A stretch of DNA of 19,876 nt from JBDTNQ01 sp039933635 (GTDB taxonomy: Bacteria > Acidobacteriota > Vicinamibacteria > Vicinamibacterales > SCN-69-37), in NCBI GenBank assembly GCA_039933635.1, contig JBDTNQ010000081.1:1-19876 (forward strand), written 5' to 3'. The notes beneath the pieces were generated by a model. The model searched no databases. It was given only the letters and a program-made list of their open reading frames with translations, and was not told where the DNA came from. Position numbers and translations under genes: made by a program. Shown here piece by piece: positions 1 to 7,292 of this stretch. Positions within the stretch are counted from its first letter, which is position 1, and every line of letters begins with the position of its first letter.

Positions 1-1056
1 CGCATCATCCACGTGGACATGGACGCGTTCTATGCGTCCGTCGAGCAGCGGGACCGGCCCGAGCTCCGCGGCAAGCCCGTGGCGGTTGGCGGCTCGCCAA
101 GCTCCCGCGGCGTGGTGGCGGCCGCGAGCTACGAGGCACGCACGTTCGGCGTGCGATCCGCCATCCCCATGTCGCACGCGATGCGGCTCTGTCCGCAACT
201 GAACGTCGTGCGCGCGGACTTTCAGAAGTACCGGTCGGTGTCCCAGCAGGTGTTCGCGATCTTCCGATCCGTGACGCCGCTCGTCGAGCCGCTCTCGCTC
301 GACGAGGCCTACCTCGATGTCACCGAGAACGAGTGGGGCGAACCGCTGGCAACCTCGGTCGCGAAGCGCATCAAGACACTCATCCACGAGACGACCGGAC
401 TCACGGCATCGGCCGGTGTCGCGCCGAACAAGTTTCTCGCCAAGGTCGCATCCGCCTGGCGCAAACCGAATGGGTTGACCGTGATCCCACCAGGTCGTGT
501 CGAAGGCTTCCTGCAGCAGTTGCCCGTCGAAGCCCTCTGGGGTGTGGGTCCGGTCACCGCCCAACGATTGAAGGAACGAGGCATCACGATGCTCACGCAC
601 GTGCGGTCTGCAGATCCGGCCTTGCTGCGTGACGCCGTCGGCAGCATGGCGGACTGGCTCTGCGCCCTCGCTCGAGGCGAGGACGACCGCATCGTCCAAC
701 CCAATCGCGCCGCGAAGTCATCGTCGAGCGAATGCACGTACGCTGAGGACCTCGCCGACATCACGCGCATCCGCGAGGAGATCGACACGATGGCGCGCGA
801 GAACGCGGAATGGCTCGTCACGAAGGGACTGCTCGCGCGGACCGTCGTGATCAAGGTCCGTTACGGCGACTTCACGACGCTGACGCGCAGTCAGTCCTTC
901 TTTCCGACGAATGACGCGGACGAACTCGCCCGCCGCGCGGTGGCGCTCCTGGCCAAGACCGACGCGGGCACGAGGCCGGTCCGTCTGCTTGGCGCGGGCG
1001 TCCACGGGTTCGTTGCGCCACAGTCGATGGAGATGCCGCTCCCATTCGAGTCATAA
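1..1056 (+). CDS. dinB: DNA polymerase IV (Y-family translesion polymerase), 5'-truncated by window edge
   Basis: Error-prone Y-family polymerase that extends primers across damaged template. The reading frame is open from base 1 (R-I-I-H-V-D-M-D-A-F-Y), the usual DinB N-terminus, so only the start codon and perhaps a few codons are missing; the GTG at 13 is not the true start. Counting from that GTG, the catalytic acidic residues appear in VDMDAFY at the N-terminus and in SLDEAYLDV (D97, E98). The steric-gate region FYASVEQRD, the palm motif ASAGVAPNKFLAKVAS and the helix-hairpin-helix region LWGVGPVTAQRL follow, then a little-finger domain over roughly the last 110 residues. The length fits full-length DinB. 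No SOS box can be assessed because the upstream region lies outside the window. The stop codon TAA (1054-1056) runs directly into a hairpin. Confidence 0.96.
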   Translation, partial: RIIHVDMDAFYASVEQRDRPELRGKPVAVGGSPSSRGVVAAASYEARTFGVRSAIPMSHAMRLCPQLNVVRADFQKYRSVSQQVFAIFRSVTPLVEPLSLDEAYLDVTENEWGEPLATSVAKRIKTLIHETTGLTASAGVAPNKFLAKVASAWRKPNGLTVIPPGRVEGFLQQLPVEALWGVGPVTAQRLKERGITMLTHVRSADPALLRDAVGSMADWLCALARGEDDRIVQPNRAAKSSSSECTYAEDLADITRIREEIDTMARENAEWLVTKGLLARTVVIKVRYGDFTTLTRSQSFFPTNDADELARRAVALLAKTDAGTRPVRLLGAGVHGFVAPQSMEMPLPFES

Positions 1057-1090
1057 GAGACCGGGTCTTGTAATGCCAGACCCGGTCTCT
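1056..1090 (+). terminator. Perfect 13-bp inverted repeat abutting the dinB stop
   Basis: The arm AGAGACCGGGTCT (1056-1068) is exactly complementary to AGACCCGGTCTCT (1078-1090), with a 9-nt loop. It starts at the last base of the dinB stop codon. No U-run follows, so it is not a textbook intrinsic terminator, but its position suggests transcript-end or mRNA-stability function between dinB and the convergent remnant. A half copy (AGACCCGGTC) lies just downstream at 1106-1115. The arms share ACCGGG and TCTT with the palindrome at 9397-9422, so it may belong to a dispersed family. Confidence 0.6.
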
Positions 1091-1095
1091 TGTGT

Positions 1096-1560
1096 CTACC
1101 GCCCCAGACCCGGTCGCTTCGGTCTCCGCCGCCGCCACGCCACAAGCCGTCTCGCGCTCAGAGCCATGCCCGTGTACACCAGCACCGCGCCGCCTGCGGA
1201 TACCACGCCGGCCATCGTCTGCCCGGTCAAGCCCAGCGCCTCCCCTGTGTGCGCGAAGCGCAGAATCGATCGCATCCGCCGGGCACGCGTCTGCGCACTG
1301 AAGTCCTCGCGCTGTTCGATGAGACCTGAGACGGGGTTCACGGATACGACCGACCGCGACTGCGGCTGACCGCCGTCGCCGCGATCGATCGTGATGGCCA
1401 CGAGCGTGCGTGCCGACGTCGGCACGCGAGCCGTCAGAATCTTCCAGCCCGGTGCCTGCTCCATGGCCCGGCCCACGACCATTTCACGGCGACGCCCGCA
1501 CCGGTCTCGGCGCGGCGTGCTTCATCGCCACCGCGGTCAGGGGCACATCGACAGTGATCG
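1096..1560 (-). pseudogene. Decayed C-terminal fragment of a PepSY-associated transmembrane protein
   Basis: On the minus strand a frame open from 1482 to the stop at 1096 encodes GWKILTARVP, a TIDRGDGGQPQSR stretch, RMRSILRFAHTGEALGL and then one hydrophobic segment (QTMAGVVSAGGAVLVYTGMAL) with a basic tail. This order matches the last part of PepSY-domain/PiuB-like membrane proteins: the end of a PepSY domain followed by the final helix. Those proteins are normally several hundred residues with several helices; only about 125 residues remain here. Just upstream the coding signal seems to pass through other frames (TAVAMKHAAP, then ETGAGVAVK), with stops between, indicating frameshifts. Family membership is recalled, not searched. 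A short functional single-helix protein starting at 1482 is possible but less likely. Confidence 0.6.
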
Positions 1561-1767
1561 GCGGATCGCGGTGTCGAGATCGAAGAGCAGCGTCCGCTGG
1601 CCGTCATCGCGATTCTCCCAATCGTCTGCGGTCGTGGCCACGGTTCGGCCCTGGGCAGGTCCGGCCATCGCAATGGACGCGAGCACGCCGCCGACGGCGG
1701 TCCAATGACGGGTACGGAACAGCCTGGAACGACTGTTGGGAGAAGACGACCGACGGACACGGGCCAT
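1537..1767 (-). CDS. Small hypothetical protein, possibly the 5' remnant of a disrupted gene
   Basis: A 76-residue ORF starts at ATG 1767 behind a strong ribosome site, GGAGGT four bases upstream on the minus strand. The N-terminus is very basic (several Arg in the first 20 residues), followed by a moderately hydrophobic stretch (WTAVGGVLASIAMAGPAQG) that looks like a signal peptide with an AQG-type cleavage region. The remainder (ADDWENRDDGQRTLLFDLDTAI) is charged and unrecognised. It shares its frame with the PepSY-like fragment downstream, but stop codons and apparent frameshifts separate them. It could be the original start of that gene after an internal deletion, or a separate small exported protein. 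No function is assigned. Confidence 0.35.
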   Translation of the reverse strand: MARVRRSSSPNSRSRLFRTRHWTAVGGVLASIAMAGPAQGRTVATTADDWENRDDGQRTLLFDLDTAIRRSLSMCP

Positions 1768-1783
1768 GACACCTCCAAAAGGC

Positions 1784-1811
1784 GTGACACGGCGCCGCAT
1801 CCCGCTACAAT
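1784..1811 (+). promoter_or_regulatory. Candidate sigma70-type promoter for the heme operon
   Basis: GTGACA (1784-1789) and TACAAT (1806-1811) are separated by 16 bases. They differ from the TTGACA/TATAAT consensus by one or two positions each and face the hemCD gene. Transcription would begin near 1818, leaving an untranslated leader of about 150 nt. The -10 box lies in the loop of a 7-bp inverted repeat (ATCCCGC at 1799-1805, GCGGGAT at 1812-1818), a layout that could also serve as an operator. Confidence 0.45.
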
Positions 1812-1946
1812 GCGGGATGCCGGACGGACCATGCGTCACGCGCGTGGTTGGTCCGTCAATGACCCGGACAAGAGTCCGACGAATCGCCAACCGGGGCGAT
1901 ACTCTCGGAAGATCGACCACTCGGGCGGCGGAACGACCTCCCGCCC
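1799..1946 (+). promoter_or_regulatory. Hairpin-rich leader upstream of hemCD
   Basis: Successive perfect inverted repeats occupy the segment before hemCD. They are ATCCCGC/GCGGGAT (1799-1805 and 1812-1818, spanning the -10 box), GACGGACCA/TGGTCCGTC (1823-1831 and 1849-1857, with the palindrome CACGCGCGTG inside its loop), CGGAC/GTCCG (1865-1869 and 1874-1878, 4-nt loop), ATCGCC/GGCGAT (1883-1888 and 1895-1900) and GGGCGG/CCGCCC (1923-1928 and 1941-1946). The 9-bp and 7-bp stems are the notable ones; the short ones could arise by chance in GC-rich DNA. No known riboswitch class is recognised. No clear Shine-Dalgarno sequence precedes the hemCD ATG. Confidence 0.35.
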
Positions 1947-1967
1947 AGGTCTGCGTCCCTACTGACT

Positions 1968-3446
1968 ATGCGGATTCGAGTCCTCAGCCGCGGCAGCGAT
2001 CTGGCTACGCTTCAGGCGCGCCTCGTGGCGACCGCCCTTCGCGCGCGCTGGCCCGCGCTTGACGTCTCGCTCGCAACCCAATCGTCTGAAGGCGATCGCG
2101 ATCGCCGCATCGCTCTGTGGGATGCGACCGAGAAGGGCCTCTTCACCACCGACCTCTCGCAGGCACTCGTCGATCACCACGCCGATCTCGTCGTCCACTC
2201 CTGGAAGGACCTGCCGATCGAGCCGTATCCGGGCACGACGATCGCCGGCACACTCGAGCGCGCGGACGCCCGCGACGTCCTTCTGCTTCGTCGGGATGTG
2301 GTCGAGGCGCGTCCCGCGTCGCTCACCGTCCTGACCTCGTCCCCTCGTCGCATGTGGCAGATCGAACGATCCCTGGCGCCGCTGCTGCCCTGGGCCATCG
2401 CGACCATCAGTACGACCGCCGTGCGCGGGAACATTCCGACGCGACTCGCGAAGCTCGTAGCGGGCGAGGCGCACGGACTCGTCGTGGCGAAGGCAGCGTT
2501 GGATCGCCTGCTGTCGCCGGACGCCACGCCACAGATCGCCGCGGCGGTACGGACGGCGATAGAGGAGTGCCGTTGGATGGTGCTGCCGCTGCGGGAGTTT
2601 CCGACGGCGCCCGCGCAGGGCGCGCTGGCAATTGAAGCCGCCGCCGACGCCACGGAGGTGCGGGAACTGGTCGGAGCCATCGATCACGCTCCGACGCGTC
2701 GCGCCGTGGACGACGAGCGGGGAATTCTCGCGGAAGCTGGCGGCGGATGTCACGAGGCCATCGGGGCATCCGTGCGCGTGCGCGACTACGGCACAGTGAC
2801 GAGCGTCCGTGGCCGCATGCCGAACGGACAGGAACGCGAAGTCTGGTCACTCCGCGCCGAGGGCAATGTGTGGCCGCGCGTGGCCGAGGCCTCGATCTGG
2901 CCACGGCGCGACGAACGCGATTGTGGCACGCGTCACCCCATGGTCGGTGCGCGCGTGCCGGCGGACAGCACGGCCTTGTGGATCGCGCGTGCTGACGCGG
3001 TGCCGGAGGGGTTCGTGCAAGGCGATGGACAGATCGTCTGGGCATCGGGCTCGCGTACCTGGGAGAAGCTCGCGCGTCGCGGGATTTGGGTTCACGGGAG
3101 CGCGGAAGGGCTTGGGGACAGCGAGGAACCGACCCTCGACGTGCTCGCCAATGCGAAGGTCCAGTGGCTTCGCGTGACGCACGCAGACTCAGGGGATCCG
3201 AGTGCACTCGCCACTTACACTGTGGAGCGGCCGTTGCCGGACGACCTCGATCGGCGCACGCATTTCTTCTGGACCAGCGGTAGCCTTTTTCTGCGGGCGC
3301 TCGAACGATATCCCGCGATCCGGGTCCACCGGCATGCGAGTGGACCGGGGCGCACGTCGCAGGTGATTCGTGAGACGCTGGGCCCTTCGCCCGACGCCCG
3401 TGTCTGGCTGGACTACGACCAATGGCTTCAGAACGTGATTCGATGA
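1968..3446 (+). CDS. hemC: Hydroxymethylbilane synthase with C-terminal uroporphyrinogen-III-synthase-like extension
   Basis: HemC polymerises four porphobilinogens to hydroxymethylbilane in tetrapyrrole synthesis. Recognisable parts are the N-terminal SRGSDLATLQ strand, KGLFTTDL, VHSWKDLP with the catalytic Asp (D81), TSSPRR and VRGNIPTRLAKL, and GGGCHEAIG with the cysteine that carries the dipyrromethane cofactor (C261). The synthase domain ends near residue 300, and the usual protein is about 310 residues. Here 492 residues are encoded. The extra ~190 (about 305-492, with WASGSRTWEKLARRGIWVHG, THFFWTSG, HASGPG and WLDYDQW) resemble a compact, divergent UROS (HemD) domain. No separate hemD lies between hemC and hemB, supporting a bifunctional HemCD; that second activity is inferred. 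ATG 1968 gives the family N-terminus, although no strong ribosome site precedes it. The stop overlaps hemB by 4 bases. Confidence 0.9.
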   Translation: MRIRVLSRGSDLATLQARLVATALRARWPALDVSLATQSSEGDRDRRIALWDATEKGLFTTDLSQALVDHHADLVVHSWKDLPIEPYPGTTIAGTLERADARDVLLLRRDVVEARPASLTVLTSSPRRMWQIERSLAPLLPWAIATISTTAVRGNIPTRLAKLVAGEAHGLVVAKAALDRLLSPDATPQIAAAVRTAIEECRWMVLPLREFPTAPAQGALAIEAAADATEVRELVGAIDHAPTRRAVDDERGILAEAGGGCHEAIGASVRVRDYGTVTSVRGRMPNGQEREVWSLRAEGNVWPRVAEASIWPRRDERDCGTRHPMVGARVPADSTALWIARADAVPEGFVQGDGQIVWASGSRTWEKLARRGIWVHGSAEGLGDSEEPTLDVLANAKVQWLRVTHADSGDPSALATYTVERPLPDDLDRRTHFFWTSGSLFLRALERYPAIRVHRHASGPGRTSQVIRETLGPSPDARVWLDYDQWLQNVIR

Positions 3447-4417
3447 CGACTCCCCCCGCGCAGTGGTCGCGGCTTCGACTGCGACGCACGCCACATCTGC
3501 GCGACATGCTGGCCGAGACCACGTTCTCGGTCGCGCAGTTGATTCAACCAGTTTTCGTCGTCGACGGTCTCGACGCGATGGAGCCGATCGCGGGACTCGG
3601 CGACAACGCGCTGCACACCCGCGCAAGCGTGCTGGAAGCGGTCGCGCGAGACATCGACGCGGGGGTGCGGCAGTTTCTGCTCTTCGGCGTCCCGTCGAGC
3701 AAGAGCGAACACCATCCAGACTTTCAGTCCCTCGCCGAGACGATTGCCGCGATCAAGCGGCGCTTCGGCGACGCTCTGCACCTGTGGGTCGATACGTGTC
3801 TCTGTTCGTGGACGACGCACGGTCACTGCGCGCTGCTCGACACGGGCGGCGGCATCGATCTGGAACCGACGCTCGAAGCGCTGGCGCGATCGGCGGTGCT
3901 CAGTGCGGACGCGGGTGCTGATGGCATCAGCCCGAGCGACATGATGGACGGCCGGACCGCGTGGATTCGCGCGGCGCTCGACGGCGCCCGGCACCAGTCC
4001 GTGCCCATCATGAGTTACAGCACGAAGTTCGCCAGCCAGTTCTACGGACCATTTCGCGACGCCGCCGATTCGGCGCCGCAGTTTGGCAATCGCCGGCACT
4101 ATCAGATAGACGTGCGCTCGCGACGCGATGCCATCGCCTCGAGTGAACGTTGCGCCTCCGAGGGCGCCGACCTGCTGATGGTGAAGCCGGGCATGACGTC
4201 GATCGATCTGATTCGCCCCATCGGCAAGCGCACCGGCATGGCGGTGGGTGCCTATCAGGTCAGTGGTGAGTATGGCGGGCTGGTGGCACTCGCCGAGCGC
4301 GGGCTGCTGGATTTCGACGCCGCGCTGCTCGAGACATGGCACGTGTTCCGCCGCGCGGGCGCGGCGTTCATCATTACCTACGGCGCGCGACGCGCGCGGG
4401 CGCTGGGACTCGCATGA
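3443..4417 (+). CDS. hemB: Delta-aminolevulinic acid dehydratase (porphobilinogen synthase)
   Basis: Condenses two 5-aminolevulinates into porphobilinogen, the substrate of HemC, in the cytoplasm. The protein is 324 residues, the same as E. coli HemB. Visible features are the cysteine zinc site TCLCSWTTHGHC, SDMMDGR, the active-site lysine in SYSTKFAS (K195) and the Schiff-base lysine in LLMVKPG (K248). GAYQVSGEY and the FIITYGA C-terminus complete the barrel. The three zinc cysteines mark the Zn-dependent rather than the Mg-only type. The start is taken as ATG 3443 because it overlaps the hemCD stop as ATGA, and the same junction is used for the next gene. An in-frame ATG at 3422 would add seven residues. 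Confidence 0.96.
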   Translation: MTTPPAQWSRLRLRRTPHLRDMLAETTFSVAQLIQPVFVVDGLDAMEPIAGLGDNALHTRASVLEAVARDIDAGVRQFLLFGVPSSKSEHHPDFQSLAETIAAIKRRFGDALHLWVDTCLCSWTTHGHCALLDTGGGIDLEPTLEALARSAVLSADAGADGISPSDMMDGRTAWIRAALDGARHQSVPIMSYSTKFASQFYGPFRDAADSAPQFGNRRHYQIDVRSRRDAIASSERCASEGADLLMVKPGMTSIDLIRPIGKRTGMAVGAYQVSGEYGGLVALAERGLLDFDAALLETWHVFRRAGAAFIITYGARRARALGLA

Positions 4418-5700
4418 CCAATCAGGAACTGTTCGATCGCGCGGTGCGCACCGCGCCCGGCGGCGTGCACAGCCCCGTGCGCGCCTTCAAAAGCGTGGGC
4501 GGCACACCCGTGTTCGTCGCCTCCGCCAAAGGGCCTCGGATCACGGACGTCACCGGCGCGAGCTATATCGATTTCTGCCTCAGCTTCGGGCCGCTCATCC
4601 TCGGCCACGCCGATCCCTTCGTGGCGGCCGAGGCGCATCGCGCCATCGACGATGGCTGGTCGTACGGCGCGTGCGAGCCGTACTCGCTCGCGCTTGCCGA
4701 ATGGATCATCGGCCGGGTGCCATGGGTCGAGCGCGTGCGTTTCGTGTCCTCCGGCACCGAGGCCGTGATGTCCGCTCTGCGTGTCGCGCGGGCCGCCACC
4801 GGCCGTTCACGCATCCTCAAGTTCGAAGGGTGCTATCACGGCCATGCGGACGGCCTTCTGGTGCGCGCCGGCAGCGGCCTCGCCGGCGCGGCCGCCGCGA
4901 CGAGCGCAGGCCTGCCGGGTGACGCCATCACGCACACGCTGGTGGCGCCGCTCGACGACGAAGCGGCGTTCGACGCGGTTTTCGACCCGCACGCGACGAA
5001 CATCGCCGCGGTCATTGTCGAGCCGGTGCCGGCCAACTACGGCCTGCTTCCGCAGCGCCGCGAGTGGTTGACGCACGTCGCGGCGAAGTGCAGCGATGCA
5101 GGAGCCCTCCTCGTGCTGGACGAGGTGATCACCGGATTCCGGAGCGGGTTGCAGGGCGCGGCCGGCGCGTACGAGCTGCGTCCGGACCTCGTCTGTTACG
5201 GCAAGATCATCGGCGGTGGATTTCCGGTGGGCGCGTACGCGGGCCGCGCGGAACTGCTCGAAATGGTGGCGCCGGCGGGCCCCGTGTATCAGGCGGGCAC
5301 GCTGAGCGCGAATCCCGTCGGGATGCGCGCGGGACTGGCCACACTGGAGCGCATGGTGTCGCTCGATGGCTGGCGGTCGATCGAGGCCCGGACCGCGGCG
5401 TTCGTCCGTCATCTTCGCGAGCGGTTGGCGGCGTCCGCCCCGTCGGTGCACGTGGATCGACACGCGTCGATCCTCTGGATTCGCAAGGGCGGCGAAGCCA
5501 AGTGCCGCCGGCCCGACACCATTCCGTCCGCGCACGCCGCCTGGTATCCCAAGTTCTTCCATGCCGCGTTGCGCCGGGGCGTCTATCTGCCGCCGTCGGC
5601 ATACGAAGTGCTGTTCCTGTCGCTCGCGCACGACGACAACACGCTCGCCCTCGCCGCCGATGCGCTCGTCGCCGCCGCCGAGGAGGCCGACCGCTCGTGA
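4414..5700 (+). CDS. hemL: Glutamate-1-semialdehyde 2,1-aminomutase
   Basis: PLP enzyme that converts glutamate-1-semialdehyde to 5-aminolevulinate, the last step of the C5 route that feeds HemB. The 428 residues match the family (about 426). The N-terminus LFDRAVRTAPGGVHSPVRAF is typical. SSGTEAVMSALRVAR and GCYHGHAD form the cofactor phosphate and substrate region, VLDEVITGFR holds the PLP-binding Asp, and CYGKIIGGGFPVGAY holds the Schiff-base lysine (K264). The start ATG overlaps the hemB stop as ATGA, which indicates translational coupling. Its presence implies a glutamyl-tRNA reductase (hemA) elsewhere, since none is in this window. ALA synthase is excluded by the mutase-specific N-terminus. 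Confidence 0.97.
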   Translation: MTNQELFDRAVRTAPGGVHSPVRAFKSVGGTPVFVASAKGPRITDVTGASYIDFCLSFGPLILGHADPFVAAEAHRAIDDGWSYGACEPYSLALAEWIIGRVPWVERVRFVSSGTEAVMSALRVARAATGRSRILKFEGCYHGHADGLLVRAGSGLAGAAAATSAGLPGDAITHTLVAPLDDEAAFDAVFDPHATNIAAVIVEPVPANYGLLPQRREWLTHVAAKCSDAGALLVLDEVITGFRSGLQGAAGAYELRPDLVCYGKIIGGGFPVGAYAGRAELLEMVAPAGPVYQAGTLSANPVGMRAGLATLERMVSLDGWRSIEARTAAFVRHLRERLAASAPSVHVDRHASILWIRKGGEAKCRRPDTIPSAHAAWYPKFFHAALRRGVYLPPSAYEVLFLSLAHDDNTLALAADALVAAAEEADRS

Positions 5701-6566
5701 CGCTCCCCGCGTCACGGAGCCGGCTGCACTACACGATTGCCATCGTGTGGCTGGTGTTCATGGTGTCGATGGCGTCGTGGTGGCTCAGCCTGGGCCTCAC
5801 GATGACGGACCGACACCGCATGTTCCTGTGGGAGGGCGGCACGTTTCTCCTCCTGCTCGTCGCCGGTGGTCTCGTCATCGTGCTCGCGATTCGACGTGAG
5901 CATCGGCGCCGCATGGCGCTCGAGACATTCTTCATGTCGTTCACGCACGACCTGAAGACCGCGATCGCGAGCATCCAGCTGCAAGCCGAGGGGATTCGGG
6001 AGGACTGGCCCGAAGGGGCCGCTGGCGCACCGCTGGATCGCCTGCTGCACGACACCGTCCGACTGCAGATCCAGCTCGAGAATTCGCTGTACGTCGCGCA
6101 GCCGGATGGGCGGCTGCTGCGCGAGCGCATCGACGTCGTCACCGCCATCGAGCGTCTGCGCCACGACTGGCCCGAACTGGCCGTGCGGACGATCGGGACC
6201 GCCACGGTGCACGCCGATGCCCGGGCCCTCGACACGGTGTTCCGAAACGTCCTTCAAAACGCGGTCGTGCACGGTGGAGCGACGGCCGTTGAGGCGCGGA
6301 TCGAACAGCCGTCCGCATCCGTCGTCCGCATTGCGATTCACGACAATGGCCGCGGCGTGCCGGGCGGACGAGTCGCGGAGCTCGGCGAGCCCTTTTCCCG
6401 CGTGAGCGACACGAGTGGTACTGGCGTCGGACTGTTCGTGTCCCGTCAGATCATCGCGCGCCTTCATGGAGCGATGCGGTTCTCGACGGGTCAGCCGGAT
6501 CCGACGGGGCCGGGTGCCACCCATGGCGGGCTCACCGTCTCGATCGAGTTGCCAAGCGCGCGCTGA
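5697..6566 (+). CDS. Short membrane sensor histidine kinase in the heme operon
   Basis: A 289-residue kinase starting at GTG 5697, which overlaps the hemL stop by 4 bases (GTGA). Two hydrophobic segments (about 12-34 and 48-65) flank a periplasmic loop of only about a dozen residues, so no extracytoplasmic sensor domain exists. There is no HAMP or PAS domain: the H-box (SFTHDLKTAI, phospho-acceptor H84) follows about 18 residues after the second helix. The ATPase domain has the N-box NVLQNAVVHGG (N188), the G1 box HDNGRGVP (D216), an F-box (EPFSRV) and the G2 box GTGVGLF. Kinases built this way usually sense within or near the membrane, or through a partner protein. It phosphorylates, by inference, the response regulator encoded 1 base downstream. 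The signal is unknown; heme or precursor status is a guess from context. Confidence 0.88.
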   Translation: MTLPASRSRLHYTIAIVWLVFMVSMASWWLSLGLTMTDRHRMFLWEGGTFLLLLVAGGLVIVLAIRREHRRRMALETFFMSFTHDLKTAIASIQLQAEGIREDWPEGAAGAPLDRLLHDTVRLQIQLENSLYVAQPDGRLLRERIDVVTAIERLRHDWPELAVRTIGTATVHADARALDTVFRNVLQNAVVHGGATAVEARIEQPSASVVRIAIHDNGRGVPGGRVAELGEPFSRVSDTSGTGVGLFVSRQIIARLHGAMRFSTGQPDPTGPGATHGGLTVSIELPSAR

Positions 6567-7237
6567 TGTCACGGGTGCTGCTCATCGAAGACGACGCGTC
6601 GCTCGGCAGAACGCTCGACGAGCGTCTTCGCAAGGAGAAACTCGACGTGACCTGGGTCCAGACCATCGCTGACGCGGAACGCGCCCTCCGTGACGGCCGC
6701 TGGGATCTCGCCATCGTCGACGTGAAACTGCCCGACGGCACGGGCTTCGGGCTTGCCCGGCTGATCAAACGGTCGTCACTGACGCCGGTGATGTTCATGA
6801 CGGCGCTGAACTCCGCGGAGAACCGCCTCGAGGGCTTTGAGATTGGCGCCGACGAGTATCTGCCGAAACCATTTCATCTGAAAGAGTTCATCCTGCGCGT
6901 GCGTCACGTGCTCGCGACGCAGCGCGTGCCGGAACTCGTCGAAGCCGTCGGCCGGGTGATCGACCTCGGCGCCCTGACGGTTACCGGGCCCGGTGGCGAG
7001 CGGGCGTTCCTTCAAGTGCGCGATGGCCACGTGCTGAAGCTGCTGATCTCCGCGGCACCCTCGGTGGTCGATCGCGCCGAGATCCTCGATCGCGTGTGGG
7101 GCCGGGAAGAATTTCCCACGGCACGCGCCGTCGACAACAGTATCGTCCGGCTTCGGCAGGCCCTGAAGGACGAGGACGGCCGGCTGATCCGATCGGTGCG
7201 CGGGATTGGCTATCAGTGGGCGCCGCCGGACGCGTAA
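6566..7237 (+). CDS. OmpR/PhoB-family response regulator
   Basis: A 223-residue DNA-binding response regulator. The receiver domain (1-~115) has the acidic pair E8-D9-D10, the phosphorylation site D52 in IVDVKLPDG, the switch Thr in MFMTALN and the conserved Lys in LPKPFH (K101). The C-terminal winged helix (~125-223) has the DRAEILDRVWG, AVDNSIVRLRQAL and IRSVRGIGYQW elements of Trans_reg_C domains. The ATG at 6566 shares one base with the kinase stop (TGATG), so the two are translationally coupled. Targets cannot be read from the window. Autoregulation of the heme operon is a reasonable hypothesis given the leader and promoter upstream of hemCD. Confidence 0.93.
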   Translation: MSRVLLIEDDASLGRTLDERLRKEKLDVTWVQTIADAERALRDGRWDLAIVDVKLPDGTGFGLARLIKRSSLTPVMFMTALNSAENRLEGFEIGADEYLPKPFHLKEFILRVRHVLATQRVPELVEAVGRVIDLGALTVTGPGGERAFLQVRDGHVLKLLISAAPSVVDRAEILDRVWGREEFPTARAVDNSIVRLRQALKDEDGRLIRSVRGIGYQWAPPDA

Positions 7238-7244
7238 GCACCCG

Positions 7245-7273
7245 CCGAACGGCTGCTGGCCGTCGGGCCTTTT
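7245..7273 (+). terminator. Candidate intrinsic terminator after the heme/two-component operon
   Basis: ACGGC (7249-7253) pairs with GCCGT (7259-7263) around a 5-nt loop. CCG (7245-7247) can add to the stem with CGG (7264-7266) past a one-base bulge, and TTTT follows at 7270-7273. It lies between the response regulator and the convergent cyclophilin gene, where a terminator is expected. The U-tract is short. Confidence 0.45.
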
Positions 7274-7292
7274 CTCACGTTCGAAGTGCCAG

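Noticed and set aside
19..21. Internal ATG (19) or GTG (13) as the dinB start
   Set aside because: The frame is open to base 1 and encodes RIIHVD, part of the conserved DinB N-terminus, so the real start is outside the window.
3422..3442. Upstream ATG (3422) as the hemB start
   Set aside because: The ATG at 3443 gives a 4-base ATGA overlap like the next junction and exactly the E. coli length; the seven extra residues are not a HemB feature.
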